16,006 bases of DNA. Source: Gammaproteobacteria bacterium. GTDB taxonomy: Bacteria; Pseudomonadota; Gammaproteobacteria; Magnimaribacterales; Magnimaribacteraceae. Positions 1 through 6,281 of the stretch are shown here, piece by piece. Each line of letters starts with the position of its first letter. The stretch's first letter is position 1. The notes beneath the pieces are model-generated. The model was not told where the DNA came from and did no database searches. It saw only the letters and a list, made by a program, of their open reading frames with translations. Both the position numbers and the translations under genes were made by a program. The stretch spans positions 1 to 16,006 of the forward strand of contig DTSY01000005.1 in NCBI GenBank assembly GCA_012965075.1. Direction: 5' to 3'.

Positions 1-728
1 AAGAAAATCTTGATGTTATGCCGATATACAAGATCTTGGCTGTAAATTTTCCCAAAAAAAGATATTGGGTAGGTTTATCTAGTCTGTACGGTCAGAGGGA
101 TCAATTTTTGGATCAACTAGGGGCCCTTGAGGCAGCCCATGAAGATAGACTGCTTGATAAACAAAGAGAATATGTTGCCTTAGGTCAACTGCTATTTATG
201 CATCAAAATCCCCATAAAGCAGCTCTTGTTATGAGTTATGGTTTTAAAAATGGTTTCATAAAAGAGGAAGAAAAAACACTAAAAGCGATGGCGCAATACT
301 GGCATGCTGCTAAAGAATTGAAAAAAGCTAAACCTGCATATGCGAAAGCGGCCAGCTTATCTAAAAAGGGTGAGCTTTACATATTTTTAGGGCAGGTTCA
401 TTTTGGTTTAGATGAATTTGGACCAGCTGAAAAAGCAATTAGATCTGGGATTAAGAAAGGGAAGCTAAAAGATGAAGCCAATGCCCACATGCTTCTGGGC
501 CAAGTTCTTTTTGAGTATCAGAAATGGGATGATGCCATCAAATCTTTTAGAAAATGTATAGATGTAGCTGAGAAGCAATTAGACGATAAGAAAGAAGTTC
601 AGAAAAAGAAAAAGAAGAAAATACAAGACCAAGCCAGAAAGTGGATTACTTATACAGAAGGTGAAGAAGAAAGGGTTGTGGCACTGCAGCTCAAAAGAAA
701 AGCCTTGGGCCTTGGCTCTTCCTCTTAG
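1..728 (+). CDS. TPR protein of the TonB/ExbBD-associated type (5' end missing)
   Basis: This is the C-terminal part of a tetratricopeptide-repeat protein, about 241 residues visible. The frame is open to the left edge (codons start at base 3 and read E-N-L-D-V before the first Met at 18), so that Met is probably internal and the gene starts upstream. Helical pairs with TPR spacing recur through the protein, for example LGQLLFMHQNPHKAALVM, GELYIFLGQVHFGLDEFGPA and AHMLLGQVLFEYQKWDDAI. A lysine-rich stretch (KKKKKK) and a short charged tail ending in SSS follow. The pattern of a 'NFPKKRYWVGLSSLYGQ' segment followed by TPRs resembles proteins encoded next to exbB, exbD and tonB in marine gammaproteobacteria, where they are thought to be periplasmic accessories of TonB-dependent uptake. 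That role is inferred from recalled family context, because the upstream genes are outside the window. The gene ends one base before the convergent folA stop. Confidence 0.8.
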   Translation, partial: ENLDVMPIYKILAVNFPKKRYWVGLSSLYGQRDQFLDQLGALEAAHEDRLLDKQREYVALGQLLFMHQNPHKAALVMSYGFKNGFIKEEEKTLKAMAQYWHAAKELKKAKPAYAKAASLSKKGELYIFLGQVHFGLDEFGPAEKAIRSGIKKGKLKDEANAHMLLGQVLFEYQKWDDAIKSFRKCIDVAEKQLDDKKEVQKKKKKKIQDQARKWITYTEGEEERVVALQLKRKALGLGSSS

Positions 729-729
729 A

Positions 730-1212
730 CTATTTTCTTACATACTCAAGAAAACTATATTCGATATTCTGATTAAGGTCTTTGCAGTCTTTTCTGGACA
801 GCTCCTTCCAATCATTTAAGTTCCAATTAGGAAAGAAGGCGTCGCCGTCGACTTCAATATTAATCTCGGTGAGATACATTTTTGAGGCTAAAGGAAGAAA
901 TTCTTCATAGATTCTTTCTCCACCAATGATAAATATTTCTTCTGAAAAGGTGGAAGCTATTTCTATGGCTCGTTCTTTATTAATGACTTCTGTAACGCCC
1001 TTAATCTTCTTGGGTGTCCTAGTCATCACAATATTCAGTCTATTGGATAGTGGCCTGCCTATAGACTCATAGGTTTTTCTACCCATTACAACAGAACAGC
1101 CTTCAGTTTTATTTCTAAAATACTTTAAGTCTTCCTTGAGGGTCCAAGGAATTTTTCCATCTTTCCCTATGACTCTTTCTTTAGCGAAAGCAGCTATTAA
1201 TGATATTTTCAA
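730..1212 (-). CDS. folA: Dihydrofolate reductase (type I, FolA)
   Basis: FolA reduces dihydrofolate to tetrahydrofolate with NADPH in the cytoplasm, regenerating the cofactor oxidised by ThyA. The 160 residues match the usual type I length. Visible motifs are SLIAAFAKERVIGKDGKIPW (residues 4-23), the substrate-binding acidic residue D28 in EDLKYF (E. coli D27), MGRKTYESIGRPL for NADPH binding, and the IIGG turn near residue 97. The start is TTG at 1212. No ATG or GTG lies between the upstream in-frame stop and this codon, and the resulting N-terminus (MKISLIAA) matches the family. The TTG lies one base after the thyA stop, so translation is probably coupled. This is the last gene of the unit that begins at the TauE gene. 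It is the target of trimethoprim, and I see no obvious resistance-type divergence. Confidence 0.96.
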   Translation of the reverse strand: MKISLIAAFAKERVIGKDGKIPWTLKEDLKYFRNKTEGCSVVMGRKTYESIGRPLSNRLNIVMTRTPKKIKGVTEVINKERAIEIASTFSEEIFIIGGERIYEEFLPLASKMYLTEINIEVDGDAFFPNWNLNDWKELSRKDCKDLNQNIEYSFLEYVRK

Positions 1213-1213
1213 C

Positions 1214-2008
1214 TTAAACAGCTACCGGAGCAGAAATGTGAGGATGCGATTCATAACCCTCTAAGGAAAAGTCTTCATACTCAAGGTCAAGAATATTTGT
1301 TACGTCTTTAGTTATTTGCATTTTAGGAATAGGGAAGGACTTTCTTTTCAATTGTTCATCTACTTGACTAAGGTGATTTAAATAAAGATGTGCATCTCCC
1401 AAAGTATGAACAAAGTCGCCAGGTGTTAATCCAGTTACTTTGGCAATCATCAGAACCAATAAAGCATAAGAAGCGATGTTAAAAGGGACTCCCAGGAATA
1501 TATCTGCACTTCTTTGATATAACTGGCATGATAACCTTCCCTCTGCAACATAAAATTGAAACAAGGCATGGCACGGCGGTAAAGCCATGTTATCAATTTG
1601 TGAAACATTCCAAGCACTTACTATTAATCTTCTAGAATTTGGATTAGTTTTTATTTGATTAATGACCTCTGAAATCTGATCTATTGAATCTCCATCTTGA
1701 GTTGGCCAAGATCTCCATTGTGCTCCATAGACCGGCCCAAGCTCACCCCTTTCATCAGCCCAATCGTCCCAGATACTGACACCATGTTCTTTAAGATAAT
1801 CTATGTTTGTAGACCCCTTTAGAAACCATAAGAGTTCATAAATTATAGATTTTAAGTGTACTTTCTTTGTTGTAACCAAAGGGAATCCATTTTCAAGATT
1901 AAAGCGCATCTGATAACCAAATACACTTAGAGTTCCCGTCCCAGTTCTGTCACCTTTCTCGGTTCCAGACTCTCGAACATACCTCATTAGATCAAGATAT
2001 TGTTTCAT
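1214..2008 (-). CDS. thyA: Thymidylate synthase (ThyA)
   Basis: ThyA methylates dUMP to dTMP using 5,10-methylene-tetrahydrofolate as both carbon donor and reductant, releasing dihydrofolate. The protein is 264 residues, the same length as the E. coli enzyme. The catalytic cysteine is C146 in LPPCHALFQFYV. The phosphate-binding arginines are R21 (GDRTGTGT) and R126-R127 (NSRRLIVSAWN). The dUMP-binding segment QRSADIFLGVPFNIASYALL is intact, and the C-terminus is ISAPVAV, as expected for the closing tail. The ATG at 2008 lies inside the end of lgt, giving a 17-base overlap, and AAGGA immediately precedes it. The thyA-lgt adjacency is a widespread gammaproteobacterial arrangement. The gene feeds directly into folA, one base downstream. 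Confidence 0.98.
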   Translation of the reverse strand: MKQYLDLMRYVRESGTEKGDRTGTGTLSVFGYQMRFNLENGFPLVTTKKVHLKSIIYELLWFLKGSTNIDYLKEHGVSIWDDWADERGELGPVYGAQWRSWPTQDGDSIDQISEVINQIKTNPNSRRLIVSAWNVSQIDNMALPPCHALFQFYVAEGRLSCQLYQRSADIFLGVPFNIASYALLVLMIAKVTGLTPGDFVHTLGDAHLYLNHLSQVDEQLKRKSFPIPKMQITKDVTNILDLEYEDFSLEGYESHPHISAPVAV

Positions 2009-2783
2009 CCTTTTTTACCATATTTCTGTAAGAATAAAATAATAACACGAGCCCAATCGCTATCATTGGAATAGAAAGTGCCTGCCCTCTAGAGATTAAT
2101 CCAAACAGATCAAACCCTATATGGGCATCTGGTTCTCTAAATGCTTCGGTAAAACACCTAACAACACCGTATCCAATTAAAAACATAGAAGATACAGCCA
2201 TATTTGGTCTTGGCTTTTTGGAATACCACAACATAAATAATAATAGAACTATGCCTTCACCCACTGCTTGATATAACTGAGAGGCGTGCCTAACAAGACC
2301 CAATGGATCAGAGGGAAAGATAACACCCCAGGGCACTTCCGTTGGTCTTCCTAATAATTCAGAGTTTAAGAAATTACCTATTCTCACAGAGCCAAGGCCT
2401 ATGGGCACATAAGGGGCTATAAAATCCATAACTTCAAAAAATTTAAAGCCCCATTGCTTGCTTAACAGGAAACTAGAGAATAAGACTCCTAACAAGCCAC
2501 CATGGAAAGACATTCCTCCTTGCCAAAAATAAAATATTGATAAAGGGTCTTGTAATAACTGTCCAGAATTATAAAAAAGCATGTAACCAAAACGGCCACC
2601 TATTACTGCTCCCAGAAGACCATAGAACATTAAATTCTCTAACTGATCTTTAGAGAACTTAGATAAATTTCTAGAAGCTAAAAAATAAATGAGCCCAAAA
2701 GCAACTACCCAAGTCATGCCATACCACCTTATGGCCAGCGGACCAATCTGAAAAGCAATAGGATCAATTTCTGGAAGAATCAT
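1992..2783 (-). CDS. lgt: Phosphatidylglycerol:prolipoprotein diacylglyceryl transferase (Lgt)
   Basis: Lgt is an inner-membrane enzyme that transfers diacylglycerol from phosphatidylglycerol to the lipobox cysteine of prolipoproteins, the first step of lipoprotein maturation. The 263-residue protein is a multispan membrane protein with family landmarks: GGMSFHGGLLG (residues 89-99) containing the essential HGG, the signature RIGNFLNSELLGRP (134-147), RHASQLYQA (165-173), a conserved R209/E213 pair in VVRCFTEAFREP, and GQALSIPM near the C-terminus. The ATG at 2783 overlaps the stop of the upstream symporter gene by one base (TAATG), with GAGGAA a little upstream. The 3' end overlaps thyA by 17 bases, so the order symporter, lgt, thyA, folA is probably co-transcribed. 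Confidence 0.97.
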   Translation of the reverse strand: MILPEIDPIAFQIGPLAIRWYGMTWVVAFGLIYFLASRNLSKFSKDQLENLMFYGLLGAVIGGRFGYMLFYNSGQLLQDPLSIFYFWQGGMSFHGGLLGVLFSSFLLSKQWGFKFFEVMDFIAPYVPIGLGSVRIGNFLNSELLGRPTEVPWGVIFPSDPLGLVRHASQLYQAVGEGIVLLLFMLWYSKKPRPNMAVSSMFLIGYGVVRCFTEAFREPDAHIGFDLFGLISRGQALSIPMIAIGLVLLFYSYRNMVKKDETIS

Positions 2784-4531
2784 TACGGTTGTCTTATTTC
2801 CTCTACCATCATAGAAACTTCTTTAGGCGGTGGGGAAGTTAAAGAAGAAACAATCAATGAAACGGAAACATTTAATAGCATTCCTACGAAACCAATTCCT
2901 TCTGGGGAAATAGAAAAGAGCCAATTATCAAGTGTGTCTAACTCGGGGAACATGAACTTAAAATAAATAATGTAACCTGCAGTAAAAATCAGGCCTACCA
3001 GCATACCCGCGATAGCGCCTTCTTTGTTAAGGCGTTTAGAGAAAATCCCTAATAATAAAACTGGAAACAAAGTAGAGGCAGCTAAACCAAAAGCAAAAGC
3101 AACAACTTGAGCTACAAAAGCCGGGGGGTAGACGCCAAATAATCCGGCAACTCCGATGGCAAAAGCTGTAGCTAATCGGCTATATAACAGTTCTTGTTTT
3201 TCAGTAATTCTAGGCATAAACGTTTTTTTAAGTAAATCGTGGGAAATTGCTGAAGAGATAGTAATAAGTAAGCCCGCAGCTGTTGATAAAGCTGCGGCAA
3301 CTCCACCGGCAGCTACTAGAGCTATTACCCAAAAGGGTAGCTTAGCTATTTCTGGATTTGCTAATACAATAATATCTGCATCAATGTAGACTTCGTTTTC
3401 ATTAGTTAAGTCAGGTTTATTTAAAACAACCCTTTCTCCTGAATTTCCTTTTTCTTTAGCGTAGACAGGCTTAACTCCTTCCAAAGCATTGCCTGAAGAA
3501 TATCTAATGAGTCCATCCGAGTTTTTATCTTTCCAGGCAATAAGACCAATAGTTTCCCAATTTTGGAACCACTGAGGCGATTCAGAGTATTCCTTGTCTT
3601 GAATAGAATCTATTAAGTTCATTCTGGCAAAGGCAGATACAGCTGGAGCAGTTGTGTAAAGCAGGGCGATAAAGACTAAGGCATAACCAGCAGACTTTCT
3701 AGCGTCACTAAAACTAGGCACTGTAAAGAACCTTACTATGACATGAGGAAGTCCTGCTGTACCCACCATTAATGCCGCGGTTATGCAGAAAACATCTATT
3801 TTACTTTTTACGTTTTCTGTATAAGCAGTAAAGCCAAGATCAGTAGTAACTTTATCAAGTTTATCTAATAGAAACTCTGGACTACCCACAAGAGTACTCC
3901 CAAAACCCAATTGTGGCACCGGGTTATTAGTCATTATTATTGAGATGTAAATGGCGGGTACAAGATAGGCAAATATTAATACAATGTATTGTGCAACTTG
4001 GGTATAGGTTATTCCTTTCATGCCTCCCCAGACAGCGTATATAAAAACAATTCCCATTCCAATAAGTACACCTAAATTGATATCTACTTCAAGGAATCTA
4101 GAAAAAACTATACCAACACCCCTCATTTGACCGGCGATATAAGTAAATGAAATAAATATCAGACACAAGACTGCAACCACTCTGGCTGTATTGGAGTAAT
4201 ATCTTTCACCTATAAAATCAGGCACTGTAAATTGTCCAAACTTTCTAAGGTAAGGAGCTAGAAGTAAAGCCAATAGTACATAACCTCCAGTCCAACCCAT
4301 TAAATAAACGGACCCATCTTTTCCTAGAAAAGCTATTAATCCTGCCATGGATAAGAATGAAGCTGCCGACATCCAGTCAGCGGCAGTCGCCATACCATTT
4401 ACTATAGGATTAACTCCCTTACCGGCCACATAAAAGTCCGAAGTTGATTGAGCTCTAGATTTAAAGGCAATTAATATGTAAACAGCAAAGCTGATCCCTA
4501 CCATTAAAAAAGTCCACTCCTGTACTGACAT
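2783..4531 (-). CDS. Sodium:solute symporter, large subunit (SSS family, VC_2705-like)
   Basis: This is an inner-membrane transporter of the sodium:solute symporter family, 582 residues, rich in predicted membrane helices. The characteristic helix GGVAAALSTAAGLLITISSA (residues 409-428) and the early SDFYVAGKGVNPIVNGMATA segment (31-50) fit the subfamily that works with a small DUF4212 partner, and that partner is encoded directly upstream. A long hydrophilic loop lies at about residues 305-398. It contains DKNSDGLI (335-342), which looks like a calcium-binding EF-hand-type loop. The substrate is not known; related proteins are often labelled cation/acetate symporters, but that label is not supported here. 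The ATG overlaps the DUF4212 stop by one base (TAATG), with GAGGAAAAGGG upstream as a strong ribosome-binding site. Confidence 0.92.
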   Translation of the reverse strand: MSVQEWTFLMVGISFAVYILIAFKSRAQSTSDFYVAGKGVNPIVNGMATAADWMSAASFLSMAGLIAFLGKDGSVYLMGWTGGYVLLALLLAPYLRKFGQFTVPDFIGERYYSNTARVVAVLCLIFISFTYIAGQMRGVGIVFSRFLEVDINLGVLIGMGIVFIYAVWGGMKGITYTQVAQYIVLIFAYLVPAIYISIIMTNNPVPQLGFGSTLVGSPEFLLDKLDKVTTDLGFTAYTENVKSKIDVFCITAALMVGTAGLPHVIVRFFTVPSFSDARKSAGYALVFIALLYTTAPAVSAFARMNLIDSIQDKEYSESPQWFQNWETIGLIAWKDKNSDGLIRYSSGNALEGVKPVYAKEKGNSGERVVLNKPDLTNENEVYIDADIIVLANPEIAKLPFWVIALVAAGGVAAALSTAAGLLITISSAISHDLLKKTFMPRITEKQELLYSRLATAFAIGVAGLFGVYPPAFVAQVVAFAFGLAASTLFPVLLLGIFSKRLNKEGAIAGMLVGLIFTAGYIIYFKFMFPELDTLDNWLFSISPEGIGFVGMLLNVSVSLIVSSLTSPPPKEVSMMVEEIRQP

Positions 4532-4785
4532 TAAGAGCCCTTTTCCTCTCTGTCTTTAGAAAATTTCTTATCAAGCTTGTTCATCAAATAAACATAAGTA
4601 AAAATAAGAATTATGAAGACATAAATACTTCCTTGTTGTGCAAACCAGAACCCTAACTTGAAGCCCCCAATCCTAAATTGATCGAGCCAATCAGAAAGTA
4701 GAATTCCGAAACCGAAAGAGACAAGAAACCAGATTGCTAAAAGGCAGATTAATATCTTAAGATTAGTTTTCCAGTAGTAATCCAT
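4531..4785 (-). CDS. Sodium:solute symporter small subunit (DUF4212)
   Basis: This small inner-membrane protein of 84 residues has two transmembrane helices. The first is about residues 9-30 (ILICLLAIWFLVSFGFGILL) and the second about 50-67 (QGSIYVFIILIFTYVYLM). The helices are joined by the diagnostic loop DQFRIGGFKLGFWFAQQGS, and a charged cytoplasmic tail follows. This pattern defines the DUF4212 family, whose members are encoded next to an SSS-family large subunit. The large subunit follows here with a one-base TAATG overlap, so the two are probably made together and may form one transporter. The start is ATG at 4785, ten bases after the TauE-like stop. The transported solute cannot be deduced. 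Confidence 0.93.
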   Translation of the reverse strand: MDYYWKTNLKILICLLAIWFLVSFGFGILLSDWLDQFRIGGFKLGFWFAQQGSIYVFIILIFTYVYLMNKLDKKFSKDREEKGS

Positions 4786-4795
4786 TTACTGAATT

Positions 4796-5587
4796 TTATC
4801 TCAGAAGTAAGTTTAGTCCCATAATCATTAATAGAATTGCAAAGGCCAATCGGAGCTTCCTTTGTTTCATTCTATGTGCTGCTCTAACTCCAACTATGGC
4901 GCTCCAAGCACTTGCTAAGCCAACTAAGATAGCTCCTGGCAGGTATACATAACCCACTGAATATTCAGGAAGGTTTGAAATATTAGAACCAATAATCATA
5001 TATGAGATTGAACCAGAAACAGCTATTGGAATTCCGCAGGCAGCAGAAGATCCAATAGCTTGAGTCATTTGTAATCCTCTGTGATAAAAATAAGGAACCG
5101 AAAATACACCACCGCCGATTCCAAAAATTCCTGAAAACCAGCCAATACCACTGCCTACTATTACTGGCCCTACGATGCTTGTCCTTGGGTTCTGACTTGG
5201 GGGCGGAAATTCAAATACCATCTGAATCGATATAAGAACCAAAAATACAGCCACGAGCATCTGAAGAGTCGAACTTGGGATATAACTGGCAGTTACAGCC
5301 CCTAAGACAGCGCCAACGCAGATACTGGGGGCTATGACCTTCAAAACATCCCAAATAACTGCTTTTCGTTTATTGTGAGAATAAGTAGAGGCCAAAGAGC
5401 TAAAAACAATTACACCCAAAGAAGTACCTAAAACTGTATGGGCTAATGACTCTTCGGGGATTCCTACTAGATTTTTAAAAATGGAGAAAAAAACAGGAAT
5501 GATAATAATCCCTCCTCCTATCCCAAAGAGTCCCGCTAAAATACCGGACAAAATTCCCAGTACAAAAAATAAAAAAAGTTCTAACAC
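4796..5587 (-). CDS. TauE/SafE-family membrane permease
   Basis: This inner-membrane protein of 263 residues shows the two-fold internal repeat of the TauE/SafE (DUF81) family. GLFGIGGGIIIIP (residues 19-31) recurs as GIFGIGGGVFSVP (153-165), and each half has a second conserved patch (HTVLGTSLG at 50-58; AIGSSAACGIP at 177-187). Some family members export sulfite, sulfoacetate or similar anions; the substrate here is unknown. The start is GTG at 5587. No ATG lies in frame between the upstream stop at 5645-5647 and that codon, and the GTG start gives a normal N-terminus (MLELFLFFVLGILSG). It heads the minus-strand unit leading to folA. As I recall, a TauE/SafE gene sits between ptsP and lgt in Pseudomonas, which fits the location seen here. 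Confidence 0.92.
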   Translation of the reverse strand: MLELFLFFVLGILSGILAGLFGIGGGIIIIPVFFSIFKNLVGIPEESLAHTVLGTSLGVIVFSSLASTYSHNKRKAVIWDVLKVIAPSICVGAVLGAVTASYIPSSTLQMLVAVFLVLISIQMVFEFPPPSQNPRTSIVGPVIVGSGIGWFSGIFGIGGGVFSVPYFYHRGLQMTQAIGSSAACGIPIAVSGSISYMIIGSNISNLPEYSVGYVYLPGAILVGLASAWSAIVGVRAAHRMKQRKLRLAFAILLMIMGLNLLLR

Positions 5588-5768
5588 GAAAGAAACGCCA
5601 TTATCGCTTATAGCTAAGATAATAAGAACCAGAAAATAACCCCATTAAGAAATTCTTTAATTAAAAAATGTGTTTAATGGTTGTTTTTAAACAAAGAAAA
5701 TAAAAGAGCCTCAATTGACTTTCTTGGATCCTTAATCTTGGCCGCGAATAGAGATGAATATTACGAAA
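5588..5768. other. 181-bp intergenic gap between rppH and the TauE gene; no gene seen
   Basis: This is the longest stretch with no gene on either side of the minus-strand block. It must hold the end of the rppH transcript and the promoter of the TauE-to-folA unit. I see AT-rich sequence, a TTGTTT-TT-AAACAA inverted repeat at 5681-5694, and a CCATTAA/TTAATGG pair (5642-5648 and 5674-5680) that could be operator-like. No convincing -35/-10 pair can be chosen. A weak stem (5707-5720) followed on the minus strand by TTTTATTTTC could be a poor terminator for rppH. It is also where ptsP would lie in the neighbourhood known from other gammaproteobacteria, but I recognise no PtsP remnant in the translated minus frames. 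Confidence 0.5.
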
Positions 5769-6260
5769 TCATTCCTTAGAAATAAGCTTATTGTATTCAG
5801 GAAGTATTTGGATCAAAGCCTTCCTATATACTTCTCTTTTAAAGGGAACAACAGTCATAAGGGGGTACCAGTAGGTTGACCATACCCACTCATCAAATTC
5901 TATTGGCCTTGTTGCCCTTAGGTTGATGTTGCTCTCATCAGAAATCAGTTTTGCTAAGAACCACTTTTGCCTTTGTCCCTTATAAATATTTCTTCTAAAG
6001 TATTTGGGTCGCCTGTCTTTTGGAACGTCATATTTAAACCATTCCTCTGTTTCAAATATTATTTCAACATCTTCTGGCCCTAAACCTACTTCTTCCTGGG
6101 TTTCTCTAAGAATTGCTTCTTTGGGCGATTCTCCTTGGTCTATGCCACCCTGAGGAAACTGCCACCCATGATGATCTATTCTTTGACACCATAAAACCCT
6201 ATCTGAAGGGCCTACAATAACCATTGCTACACACGGTCTATATTCATCTTGTAATGACAA
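5769..6260 (-). CDS. rppH: RNA pyrophosphohydrolase (RppH, Nudix)
   Basis: RppH removes pyrophosphate from the 5' triphosphate end of mRNA, which starts RNase E-dependent decay. The protein has 163 residues. The Nudix box spans residues 38-60 with G38, E44, R52-E53, E56-E57 and G59 all present, preceded by HGWQFPQGG. The family-specific segments QRQKWFLAKL and STYWYPLMTVVPFKREVYR also match E. coli RppH closely, which separates it from other Nudix hydrolases. The start is TTG at 6260. The in-frame stretch between the upstream stop and this codon offers only ATT alternatives, and TTG places the RP motif (RPCVAMVI) the same distance from the N-terminus as in E. coli. It follows gcvP by 21 bases on the same strand and may be read from the gcv promoter. 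Confidence 0.95.
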   Translation of the reverse strand: MSLQDEYRPCVAMVIVGPSDRVLWCQRIDHHGWQFPQGGIDQGESPKEAILRETQEEVGLGPEDVEIIFETEEWFKYDVPKDRRPKYFRRNIYKGQRQKWFLAKLISDESNINLRATRPIEFDEWVWSTYWYPLMTVVPFKREVYRKALIQILPEYNKLISKE

Positions 6261-6281
6261 TCTATAAATTCTAATATTTTA

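Noticed and set aside
3156..3389. Plus-strand frame inside the symporter gene
   Set aside because: The frame lies wholly opposite conserved membrane-helix coding sequence, and its product resembles no family. It is a shadow.
5707..5720. Intrinsic terminator for rppH
   Set aside because: The stem is only about four pairs with a G-U pair and the T run is interrupted, so it is too weak to call as a feature.
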